A stretch of DNA of 15,771 nt from JACRBK01 sp964427955. Lineage in GTDB: Bacteria > Chloroflexota > Anaerolineae > Aggregatilineales > Aggregatilineaceae. Positions 1 to 7,446 of this stretch are shown here, one piece after another. The translations under genes and the position numbers were made by a program. The stretch covers positions 1 through 15,771 of the forward strand of contig CAYRWY010000095.1 in NCBI GenBank assembly GCA_964427955.1, in the 5' to 3' direction. A model generated the notes under the pieces. That model saw only the letters and a program-made list of their open reading frames with translations, had not been told where the DNA came from and did no database searches. Position 1 is the first letter of the stretch. Each line of letters begins with the position of its first letter.

Positions 1-8
1 AATGTTCT

Positions 9-617
9 ATGTCGAAAAAGATGATGCTGGTGGCGGCGCTGTTGATGATCGTGCCGGTGATGCTGGGGGCGTGCGGCGGGGACAAGCAGGATAAGGCACA
101 AGAACCCAAGACCACGCCGGTGCCGCTGCCGCAGACGGTGGAAACCGCGAGCGGCATTGTCCTCAAGCTCCCCGACGGGTGGGTTTCCGAGGAAATCAGC
201 GGCGGCGTCCGCGCCACCAACCGCGAGGAGTTTCTGGCCGCGTTTGCTGCCGCCTCGCTCCAGGAAATTCCGGCGGGGATGCTCGATCTGGAAGCCCAGG
301 TGCTCCCACTGAAAGCCCTCGTCACGTCGGATCAGACCTCGATGAAGGGGGTCTTGACGGAGCTGCTGCCCAAGATGATCGGCTCGGACCCGACCGTCAA
401 GTCCACCGAGGTCGAGGCGATCAAGGTGGGTGATCGCGAGGCGGCGCGTGTCCGGGTCACATCCGACCAGATGGCCGGGGCGATCCACCTCGTCAAGCTG
501 GACGATGCCAACGTTATGCTGGTGTCGTACCTGGCCCGCCCGGACGAGATCACGACGAACCAGGATCTGCTGGCGCAGGTGGTGGATGCGGTGGACTACA
601 CGGCGCCGCAGCAGTAG
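9..617 (+). CDS. Predicted lipoprotein of unknown function
   Basis: The 202-residue product begins with a lipoprotein signal peptide: basic SKK, a hydrophobic core at residues 5-18 and a lipobox LGAC with the acceptor Cys22. It should therefore be anchored to the outer face of the membrane. A low-complexity Gln/Pro/Thr linker (about 25-48) leads into a domain whose opening, with LKLPDGW at about 52-58, resembles PsbP-like or DUF1795-type lipoproteins, in which a phrase of the form 'lp.gW' starts the fold. I see no catalytic motif and do not assign a function. The ATG at 9 is the only start that retains the signal peptide; too little upstream sequence is available to judge the ribosome site. 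The gene ends in TAG at 615-617 and is followed by repeat-derived sequence. Coding is certain; the family is tentative. Confidence 0.8.
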   Translation: MSKKMMLVAALLMIVPVMLGACGGDKQDKAQEPKTTPVPLPQTVETASGIVLKLPDGWVSEEISGGVRATNREEFLAAFAAASLQEIPAGMLDLEAQVLPLKALVTSDQTSMKGVLTELLPKMIGSDPTVKSTEVEAIKVGDREAARVRVTSDQMAGAIHLVKLDDANVMLVSYLARPDEITTNQDLLAQVVDAVDYTAPQQ

Positions 618-637
618 ACTCGGCCCCTATGCCAGTT

Positions 638-803
638 AAGTTTTTCACCCGGCCTCACCCCGGTGGAAACGTCGGTGTAGGGGCGTCGCTTGCTGCGCCC
701 GGCTTTGAAAAACTCAAAAATCTCCGTTCTCAATACCTGCCTGCCCTTGAACCAACCGGGTTAGAGAGGGGAGAAGGAATCGGGGATGAGCGGTGAGGCC
801 GAT
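638..803. repeat. Decayed copy of an interspersed palindromic repeat
   Basis: The gap between the lipoprotein and TIR genes holds pieces that match the 257-bp palindrome at 10378-10634. These are CCGGCCTCACCCC at 649-661, a GTAGGGGC...GCTTGC block at 677-700, GAGAGGGG at 764-771, and GGTGAGGCCG at 792-801. Their order and orientation are scrambled and the inverted arms no longer pair well, so this reads as an old, eroded copy. No gene is visible in 618-863. A T-run at about 826-832 has no convincing hairpin directly before it. Confidence 0.5.
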
Positions 804-863
804 CTAGCCTAAGGCCCAAGTATTCTTTTTTTGTGCGGTGCGCCTTGACATTCTGGATACCCT

Positions 864-3242
864 ATGGCTTATTACTTTATCAGTTATTCGAGACAGGAAC
901 TTACCTTTGTAGATAGTCTGGCACGCAACCTTGAACGACATGGAATAGAAACCTGGCTGGATATTCACAGGTTAAAACCCGGTTCGCCGTGGCAAACTCA
1001 GTTGGACAACGCTATTGACGGCGCTCATGCCGTGCTGCTTGTGGTTTCAAAACAATCGATGGCGTCTCCTTACGTGGCCAGGGAGTGGAAGCAAGCTGTT
1101 GATCAGAACAAGCGCATAATTCTTCTCATTTTTGAGGCTGTCCCCGCTCTGATGTGCGATTCTGGGGAATCTATCCTGGCTGCTAACCCTCAAATGCCGG
1201 TAAGCGCTGCGGATTGGGCAAAGCTGAAGCTGTGCGAAAGTGTAGATTTCCGCCAACCTTTTCACCTCGCGGTTGGCCAACTTGTGTTGCGGCTGCAAGT
1301 CATCCCGTACCTCATGCCGCCTCCCGTTCCGAACCCCAACAGGGTTCTGTTTGAACCGGCGAACCTGCTGCCGCCTTCTCCACGTTGGTTTGTGAGAATA
1401 AGCGTCGTGGTGGCCGTCTGGAGCCATATCGTCCTGGTGTTATTGCTGTTAGCGATCTATCAGCAGGTTGTTACGAATCCCGGTTTTGCGTTTGACCATT
1501 TTTCTATTTTTGTGTATGGGGCACTCTTGCTGCCAGGTTTCTTGATCATTACTCAAATAACTTTTCTTCCATTACATGTCAGACGTCGAGACTTCAAATT
1601 CGGGAGAGCGGCCCTGACTCTGATGAGCATGGCCGGTCTGGGCTTCTTTGTTCCCATATTGGCGTTCCCGGATGCTTATGAACCTTACACGACCAACAGC
1701 ACAGGCCCGGCAGATTGTTTTATTTGCATGATCTGGCTTGGATCTCTGCTCTGCATGTTCCTGGCCTACCTGCTTGGAACTGAGGGTATGTACCGTTGGG
1801 CGGGGCCAGGGGGAACTCAGACGCGGCCCTTCCGGCCTAAGACGCTTGTATGTATCTACGTTGGGGCAGATTTTCTTTTGGCCGTTATCTTGATGGCCGG
1901 TGGTTCTTCGGTATGGCGCGGCATGATTTATTCTAATTGTTTTGGTTTTCCTATCGCCTTACTATTGGGCCTGGTCGGGCGCACTTCCTTTCGCTATCGC
2001 CGTATTGTGCTCCAGGAAGCCCATGATCCACTTCAGAATCTGTCGATTGCCCTTGAGTACGCGCCGCAAGACAAGGACCAGGCCAGGCTCATTCGCCGGC
2101 ATCTGCTCCGTCACAAAAACCTCACGTTGGATGTGCCCCTTGAAGAGGCGGACGTAGTGATTGTGCTGCTATCGCAGTTCAACACGACGTCGCAGGGAGA
2201 TTCATCCCGGCAGTTGGTTCTGCCCCTCTTACTTGAGTCCCTGGCTCTTGATCGAAAACTGGCCGCGCTTCAATGGATCGATATGCGAAGAGGTGTCAAG
2301 AGCGAACAACTCAATCAGATGATCACTCACTTGCACGAACCGGCGCTGCTGGCGGGCAATCTAGGGGTCTTCCCCGAAAAAATGGCTGACGTTCATCCGG
2401 CGGCGGTGGACCGGCTTGCCAATTATCTGCGGCTGTCTGCGATTGTTTTTGTCGCTATGTTGGTGACGTGGGTGACGATAAGATTCATAGCGTTTCACAG
2501 CCACCGAAGCGAAATCATGGCCATGTTACCTCACGTTCAGCAAATAAACATCATCTATGATTTCGACGTTGTTTTGGACGAGGGAAGTCAAAAGAAATAT
2601 CTGAGCTATCGTCCTGCGAGTATGGTAGACGGTCGCACCGAGCTTTTGTTAGGACTGGGTCGGGCTAAACGGAGCGCGAGCTTTAATGCTCCTGTCGGTG
2701 CCCGTGTGGCGGACGACCTCTGGTGTGCTTTGTTTACGACCGATCAGGAATCCGATCCGGAACAGGGGCGGGCCTACCTTCTGTTTCCTGGGGAAGGCGA
2801 TGCCGATTATTACACGGTGAGGCTGGCGGGCACGGGGACAGATTATTATGCTGATTTTATAGGCTATCTCAAACAGATCGATTGCAGGTTGTATCCCACG
2901 AGTTATTCAGCGGGGGCCGAGATCGAGTTCGGCGGACTCATATCGCTATGGGTTCTGGCGATCAAATTTCTTACCATCCGGCGGTTGACCCGCCGACGCC
3001 GGGGAGTTCGTTTCCTTATTGTCTTGAATATGTTGGCTGGCTCTATGTTATTGATGATATTGGCAGGGTGGCGCTATAGCATCCCACTGGCGACCGGGGG
3101 GGACTACGTCGTGGGCGGGATGACCATCATGTACTCTGTCTTTCTCCTTTGGATGATTTTGATGATCTTTTTTGATCTGCCTATTCTGATCCTTACGGCG
3201 ACTCGCGACCTACGCCACTGGTTGCCCAACAGAAAGAAATGA
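864..3242 (+). CDS. TIR-domain polytopic membrane protein with a second TIR-like domain
   Basis: This 792-residue protein starts with a TIR domain (about 1-130): FISYSRQ at 5-11, WLD at 31-33, a hydrophobic strand ending in SKQS at 62-65, and SPYVAREW at 68-75, where E74 sits at the position of the catalytic glutamate of TIR NADases. Six hydrophobic segments follow (about 178-200, 213-235, 249-268, 285-306, 326-347, 356-372). Residues 390-480 look like a divergent second TIR domain (EYAPQDKDQARLIRRHL, then ADVVIVLLSQ at 429-438). After a helix at 524-541 comes a soluble stretch at 545-688, then helices at about 689-706, 715-736 and 752-778 and a basic tail. Arg/Lys clusters fall on one side throughout, placing both TIR-like domains in the cytosol. 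The ATG at 864 has only a weak GGA site at 855-857, but any later start would remove the TIR fold. G+C is visibly lower than in neighbouring genes. TIR is confident; NADase activity, defence or signalling role are inference. Confidence 0.85.
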   Translation: MAYYFISYSRQELTFVDSLARNLERHGIETWLDIHRLKPGSPWQTQLDNAIDGAHAVLLVVSKQSMASPYVAREWKQAVDQNKRIILLIFEAVPALMCDSGESILAANPQMPVSAADWAKLKLCESVDFRQPFHLAVGQLVLRLQVIPYLMPPPVPNPNRVLFEPANLLPPSPRWFVRISVVVAVWSHIVLVLLLLAIYQQVVTNPGFAFDHFSIFVYGALLLPGFLIITQITFLPLHVRRRDFKFGRAALTLMSMAGLGFFVPILAFPDAYEPYTTNSTGPADCFICMIWLGSLLCMFLAYLLGTEGMYRWAGPGGTQTRPFRPKTLVCIYVGADFLLAVILMAGGSSVWRGMIYSNCFGFPIALLLGLVGRTSFRYRRIVLQEAHDPLQNLSIALEYAPQDKDQARLIRRHLLRHKNLTLDVPLEEADVVIVLLSQFNTTSQGDSSRQLVLPLLLESLALDRKLAALQWIDMRRGVKSEQLNQMITHLHEPALLAGNLGVFPEKMADVHPAAVDRLANYLRLSAIVFVAMLVTWVTIRFIAFHSHRSEIMAMLPHVQQINIIYDFDVVLDEGSQKKYLSYRPASMVDGRTELLLGLGRAKRSASFNAPVGARVADDLWCALFTTDQESDPEQGRAYLLFPGEGDADYYTVRLAGTGTDYYADFIGYLKQIDCRLYPTSYSAGAEIEFGGLISLWVLAIKFLTIRRLTRRRRGVRFLIVLNMLAGSMLLMILAGWRYSIPLATGGDYVVGGMTIMYSVFLLWMILMIFFDLPILILTATRDLRHWLPNRKK

Positions 3243-3255
3243 GGGTGCCGGGCCG

Positions 3256-3678
3256 CTACTTCCGAAACGTTTCCGTGATCGGATTCGGCCAACTGCCCTG
3301 GTTGATCGTGATCGAGAGCCGGTCGCCCTGAAACCGGGCTGTAATCTGGTGGCTGGTATCCCAACTGAGTTGGTCGCCCTGCCACTGGCCGGGGGCCGTG
3401 CCGTTGTCGCAGTCTGTGGGGTGGCACTTCCCCCACCAGTGCATCATCGGCGTATCGGCCTGGAACCAGATTTCGATCCGGGTGATGGCGGAGGTGTTCG
3501 GATTCTCGTTGGTCCACAGCCCGCTGTAGCGCGCTTTCAGGTCGGCGTTATCGCCGGGGGTTTTGTCCTTCTTGAGATCGATGACACCGGCCCCGATCAG
3601 GGCCACGAGGATGGTTGTGGCGGCGCCGATGAGCGCGACGATGATCTGGGTAAGCCCGCCTCCCGATTTGCTAGACAT
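3256..3678 (-). CDS. Small single-pass membrane protein with WGKCHPTDC motif
   Basis: The 140-residue product has one N-terminal hydrophobic helix (about 9-32), a short charged linker (KKDK at 36-39), and a C-terminal domain of about 90 residues rich in beta-type alternation. The domain opens with YSGLW (51-55), carries ITRIEIW (65-71), and contains WGKCHPTDC (82-90) with two cysteines. I recall WGKCHPTDC-like cores in uncharacterised proteins of many prokaryotes, but know no function. A ribosome site AAGGAGG at 3686-3692 lies 4 nt from an ATG at 3681 and 7 nt from the next ATG at 3678; I prefer the latter for its spacing. The gene converges on the TIR gene with 13 nt between the stops. No promoter of its own is obvious. 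Lysines flank the helix mainly on its C-terminal side, so which side the domain faces is unclear. Confidence 0.75.
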   Translation of the reverse strand: MSSKSGGGLTQIIVALIGAATTILVALIGAGVIDLKKDKTPGDNADLKARYSGLWTNENPNTSAITRIEIWFQADTPMMHWWGKCHPTDCDNGTAPGQWQGDQLSWDTSHQITARFQGDRLSITINQGSWPNPITETFRK

Positions 3679-3724
3679 CATTCGTCCTCCTTACGTTGGC
3701 CGCAGTGGGAGTGGAATGAGGAAC

Positions 3725-3758
3725 AAAAACCCCTCTAGGCCGCAGCGCGTAGAGGGGT
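3725..3758 (-). terminator. Rho-independent terminator of the BTAD regulator gene
   Basis: ACCCCTCTA (3729-3737) pairs with TAGAGGGGT (3750-3758) to give a 9-bp stem. Read on the minus strand it is followed by a T-run (3725-3729). It lies 12 nt beyond the regulator stop codon, so it should limit read-through into the small membrane-protein gene. Confidence 0.8.
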
Positions 3759-3770
3759 GTTCGGGCGATC

Positions 3771-5018
3771 TTAGCGTCCGGTGCGGATCGATTTCGCCAG
3801 CTCAATCGTCGGGTTCGACGGCGCAACCCCCAACGACTCCTTCAGTTCGTTTTCCAGGCGGTCGTAGACTTCAAGGGCGGCGGAGGTCTGTCCCAGGTGC
3901 GCGTACAGCTCCATCGCGGCACGGGCCAGGTCTTCACGCTGCGGGCTGGCGGCCAGCGCGCGCAGGAAGTAGCCCAGGGCGTTGTAGAGATCGTTGCGGT
4001 TCTTGTAGATGCGTGCCAATCCGGCCAGGGCTTCGGCGTAACTGACCGCCAGTTCGTCCCGGCGCTGGTTGACCCAGCTCTGTTCCAGGCTGCTCAGGTA
4101 CGGGCCGCTGTACAGGTCGGTGGCATTACTCAACAGCACCAGGGCCTCGTCGTCGTCCGTCACGGCGGCATTCTGCACCGCTTCGGCGAATTTCACCACG
4201 TCGTAGTGCAGTTCGAGTTCCGGCGAAATGCGGTAGAAGCCCGACCAGTAGACGGTCAGGTCCGCGCCGAGGATTTCGCTGATCTTGCGCTTGGTCACGT
4301 GGAAGACGTTGGTCGCCTCGCGCGTGCTGAGGTTCGGCCAGAAGGTCTGGAAGATTTCATCCCGCGTGGTCATGCCGCGATCCACGAAGTAGAAGAACAG
4401 CGCCCGGGGGAGCAGTCCGTCCCAGTGATCGATCAGGCGTCCGTTGATCAACACGCGGCCCGGTCCCAACGCCCGCACTTCGAGCAGCGGTTTTTCGTCG
4501 GGGCGGACGTAGTCCAACACCATTTTGTCCGGGTTGACCGGGATCAAGGTGATCTTACCGGTCAGGCCCGGATGGGCCAAGAGGGACATCGGGAGTTCGC
4601 GTGTGCCGAGGATGATGCGTGCCCCGCCTTTAAGCTGCTGGGCGGTCGCGGTGATGAGGCGCGTCAGGGCTTCCGGCTCACCCTGGTCGTAAGCGTCGAG
4701 AACCAGCAGGGCGGGGCCGTGACCGTTCAAGACGTCGGCCAGTTGGCCAGCGGCGGCTTCAGGTTCAGCCGCGAAGTTCTTCAGGCGCACGCCCAGTTGG
4801 GCTTCCAGGTTGTCCTTCAGATCAGGCAGCAGGTCGTGCAGGCTGAAAGTAGGCGCGGGTATCGCGTAGAAGACGACCGGACTGCCGGTCTGACGGAGCA
4901 GGGGGGCAATCAAGCGGTGTTGCCCATGAAAGTCCGGATGAAAAACGGCCAGGGTTACGCTAGAGGGTAGGCGCTGTAGTTGGTCTCTGGCGTAGCTGAA
5001 TAGATCTAATGGGTTCAT
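3771..5018 (-). CDS. BTAD-type transcriptional regulator with degenerate STAND-like N-terminus
   Basis: The 415-residue protein appears to have three parts. Residues 1-175 resemble the NTPase core of MalT-like STAND regulators: VTLAVF (21-26), a Walker-B-like ALLVLDAYD (103-111), and RIILGTRE (134-141), where such proteins carry a sensor strand. The P-loop position (about 27-35, HPDFHGQHR) lacks the GxxGxGKT signature. Residues 178-262 form a winged-helix DNA-binding domain of the OmpR/SARP type (LEVRALG start; WPN...REATNVFHVTKRK at 227-245). Residues 270-405 match a bacterial transcriptional activator domain built of TPR-like helices (DLYSGPYL at 301-308, RREDL-like repeats). The ATG at 5018 has GGAG at 5027-5030, spacing 8; an upstream in-frame TTG at 5036 would overlap that site and is unlikely. 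A good promoter lies at 5119-5147 and a terminator at 3725-3758. The target genes and any ligand are unknown. Confidence 0.85.
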   Translation of the reverse strand: MNPLDLFSYARDQLQRLPSSVTLAVFHPDFHGQHRLIAPLLRQTGSPVVFYAIPAPTFSLHDLLPDLKDNLEAQLGVRLKNFAAEPEAAAGQLADVLNGHGPALLVLDAYDQGEPEALTRLITATAQQLKGGARIILGTRELPMSLLAHPGLTGKITLIPVNPDKMVLDYVRPDEKPLLEVRALGPGRVLINGRLIDHWDGLLPRALFFYFVDRGMTTRDEIFQTFWPNLSTREATNVFHVTKRKISEILGADLTVYWSGFYRISPELELHYDVVKFAEAVQNAAVTDDDEALVLLSNATDLYSGPYLSSLEQSWVNQRRDELAVSYAEALAGLARIYKNRNDLYNALGYFLRALAASPQREDLARAAMELYAHLGQTSAALEVYDRLENELKESLGVAPSNPTIELAKSIRTGR

Positions 5019-5118
5019 CTCATAAACTCCGTCCAATTAAAGCCAAGTATGGGGTGTTTCGACTAGACTTTATTGGTTATTTTGTTAGAGCGCTGTACTG
5101 ATCTACTTTATTGTGTTC

Positions 5119-5147
5119 ATTATACACGAATTAGCAAGTCATCACAA
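5119..5147 (-). promoter_or_regulatory. Sigma70-type promoter of the BTAD regulator gene
   Basis: On the minus strand TTGTGA (5142-5147), a 17-nt spacer and a perfect TATAAT (5119-5124) lie about 100 nt upstream of the regulator start codon. This leaves a 5' leader of roughly 90-95 nt in which I see no riboswitch-like fold. Confidence 0.7.
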
Positions 5148-5251
5148 CCCGTTTAAATAGCCTTATTGTCCTGCAAAAAAATTGTTCAGGCACGCAGTTG
5201 TATTCTCAGTTGTATCGAATAACATTACAGTTTGGGTTTCAGTGCGAGCGA

Positions 5252-7444
5252 TCAGGCGGTGCGCCGGACGGCTTCCAGGACGTTCGGCAGGCGTTCGATC
5301 TTGCCCAGTATGCGGGTGAGCTGCTTCAGGTCCTGGATCTCCATCGTCAGTTGGAAGGTGGCGATGTTCTGGCGGGTGATGATGTTGACGTTCGACATGT
5401 TGATGTTTTCGTCGGCGATCACCGCCCCGATGTCGCGCATCAGCCCCTCGCGGTCGTAGGCGACGATGACCACGGGCACCGGGTAGGTGACGGCGTTTTC
5501 CGGCGGCCAGGTGACGTTGATGATCCGCTCCGGCTCGTTGGTGTTGAGCACGTTCTTGCAGTCGGCGCGGTGGACCGTGATCCCCTTGCCGCGCGTGATG
5601 AAGCCGGTGATGTCGTCGCCGGGCGTGGGGTTGCAGCAGCGCGCCAGCGTGACCAGCAGCCCGCCCGTCTCGTCGATGCGCATCCCGTGCGCCTGGACCG
5701 GCTCGTCCAGACGGGTGATCTTGGCTTCGAGTGGGACTTCTTCGGGGGCCTGGCTCTCTTCTTCCAGCAGGCGCAGCCCGACCACCGACGGCGTGAGATC
5801 GCCGTAGCCGATGGCGGCCAGCAGGTCGTCCACGCGCCCAAAGCTCAGCCGGGCAGCGATGTCGTCGCGCGGGCGGGTCGCCATGCCGAGCTTGCGCAGT
5901 TCGCGGTCGAGCGCCTCTTTCCCGGCACTGACGGCTTTTTCGCGGTCACGGCGCTTGAACCACTGCCGGATCTTACTCTTGGCGCGGGTGGTCTTGGCCA
6001 GGTCGTCGTTCAGCCAGTCCAGGCTGGGGCCGCCCCGATTGGCGGTGATGATCTCGACCCGGTCGCTGTTTTTGATCTGGTAATCCAGCGCGACCAGCTT
6101 GCCGTTGACCTTCGCGCCGCGGCAGCGGTGGCCGACCTCGGTGTGGACGTGGTAGGCGAAATCGATGGGCGTAGACCCTTCCGGCAGGTCGATGATGTCG
6201 CCTTTGGGCGTGAAGGCGTAAATCCGCTCCGACTGGATTTCGTCCACGACTTCCTGCACGAACTCGTTCGCGCTCTGCTCGCCGTTCTGTTGGATGTCCT
6301 GGATCATGCGCCGCAGGTTCTCGACGCGGCGGTCCAGCGCGTTGTCGGTCCGCGTCACCTGGGCGCCTTCTTTGTAGCGCCAGTGGGCCGCAATGCCGAA
6401 CTCGGAGTCCTCGTCCATTTCGTGCGTGCGAATCTGGACTTCGAGCGTCTTGCCCTCTTTGTCGAGGACGGCGGTGTGCAGGCTGCGGTAGAAATTCTCT
6501 TTCGGCGACGAGATGTAATCGTCGAATTCGCGCGGGATCATGTGGTACAGGTTGTGGACGATGCCGAGCACCTTGTAGCATTCGGTGCGGCCCTCGTCCC
6601 CGGCGGTATCGACGATGATCCGGATCGCGCGCACGTCGTAGATCTCGCTGAACGGCACGTTCTTCCGTTCCATCTTGCGATAGATGCTGTAGATGTGCTT
6701 GGGCCGCCCGGTAATCTCGGCCTTGATACCTTCGGCGACCAACTGCTCTTGCAGGTAGTCGATGATCTGGTTCAGCTCGGCTTCGCGTTCCGACCGCTTG
6801 GACTGCAACTGCGCCGCGATGTCGCGGTACGTTTCGGGCTGCAAATAGCGGAAGGACAGGTCTTCCAGTTCCCATTTCAACTGCCAGATGCCGAGCCGGT
6901 TGGCGATGGGCGCGAAGATGTCGAGCGTCTCTTTGGCGGTTTGCTGCTGGTTCTGCGGCGGCATGTGGCCCAGCGTGCGCATGTTGTGCAGCCGGTCCGC
7001 CAGCTTGATCAGGATCACGCGGAAGTCGGACGCCATCGCCAGGAACATCTTTTGCAGGTACTGCATCTCGCGGTTGTGCGACTTGCCGGTGTGTTTCGCG
7101 TCGGTTTCGGTCGGGAGCTGTTCCAGCCGGGTCACGCCGTCCACGAGTTCCGCGATCTTGGGGCCGAATTCCTGCTCGATGTCGGCCAGTGTCACGCCCG
7201 TATCCTCGACCACGTCGTGCAGCAGCGCCGCCGCCACCGTCGTCGCGTCCAGCCGCATGTTCGCCAGGATTTGCGCGACCGCCACGCAGTGGATGATGTA
7301 CGGCTGGCCGGACTTGCGCTGTTGTCCCCGGTGGGCGATGGTCGCCCGCTGGTAGGCGCGCTCGATCAGCCGCTGGTCGTTGGGCGAGATGCCCGTCAGG
7401 GGATCCAAAACTTGGCCGAGCAGGTTGAATTCGTCCGGTTCCAT
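5252..7444 (-). CDS. rel: Bifunctional (p)ppGpp synthetase/hydrolase, RelA/SpoT family (downstream paralog)
   Basis: The 730-residue protein has the full long-RSH layout: an HD hydrolase domain (about 28-180), a synthetase domain (about 240-360), TGS (406-467), a helical/zinc-finger-like region with CC at 603-604 and HRADC (625-629), and a C-terminal ACT domain (655-728). Hydrolase residues look intact: H52, H76-D77, E80-D81, D150 and N154. Synthetase residues also look intact: GRPKH (246-250), YRSLHT (319-324), and EVQIRT (335-340) with the catalytic-type Glu335. The motif that is usually RxKD in bifunctional Rel is EFDD here (306-309). It makes and degrades the ppGpp alarmone in the cytosol, probably sensing the ribosome. 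The gene starts 2 nt after the upstream paralog stops and has no clear ribosome site, which suggests translational coupling. I see no strong terminator after the stop (5252). Confidence 0.95.
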   Translation of the reverse strand: MEPDEFNLLGQVLDPLTGISPNDQRLIERAYQRATIAHRGQQRKSGQPYIIHCVAVAQILANMRLDATTVAAALLHDVVEDTGVTLADIEQEFGPKIAELVDGVTRLEQLPTETDAKHTGKSHNREMQYLQKMFLAMASDFRVILIKLADRLHNMRTLGHMPPQNQQQTAKETLDIFAPIANRLGIWQLKWELEDLSFRYLQPETYRDIAAQLQSKRSEREAELNQIIDYLQEQLVAEGIKAEITGRPKHIYSIYRKMERKNVPFSEIYDVRAIRIIVDTAGDEGRTECYKVLGIVHNLYHMIPREFDDYISSPKENFYRSLHTAVLDKEGKTLEVQIRTHEMDEDSEFGIAAHWRYKEGAQVTRTDNALDRRVENLRRMIQDIQQNGEQSANEFVQEVVDEIQSERIYAFTPKGDIIDLPEGSTPIDFAYHVHTEVGHRCRGAKVNGKLVALDYQIKNSDRVEIITANRGGPSLDWLNDDLAKTTRAKSKIRQWFKRRDREKAVSAGKEALDRELRKLGMATRPRDDIAARLSFGRVDDLLAAIGYGDLTPSVVGLRLLEEESQAPEEVPLEAKITRLDEPVQAHGMRIDETGGLLVTLARCCNPTPGDDITGFITRGKGITVHRADCKNVLNTNEPERIINVTWPPENAVTYPVPVVIVAYDREGLMRDIGAVIADENINMSNVNIITRQNIATFQLTMEIQDLKQLTRILGKIERLPNVLEAVRRTA

Positions 7445-7446
7445 AG

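Noticed and set aside
845..850. Perfect TTGACA just before the TIR start codon
   Set aside because: A -10 at proper spacing would fall inside the gene, beyond its start codon, and no later start keeps the TIR fold. Probably chance.
864..5018. TIR gene, small membrane protein and BTAD regulator as one defence operon
   Set aside because: The TIR gene is on the opposite strand, and the regulator has its own promoter and terminator. Proximity alone does not support a shared system.
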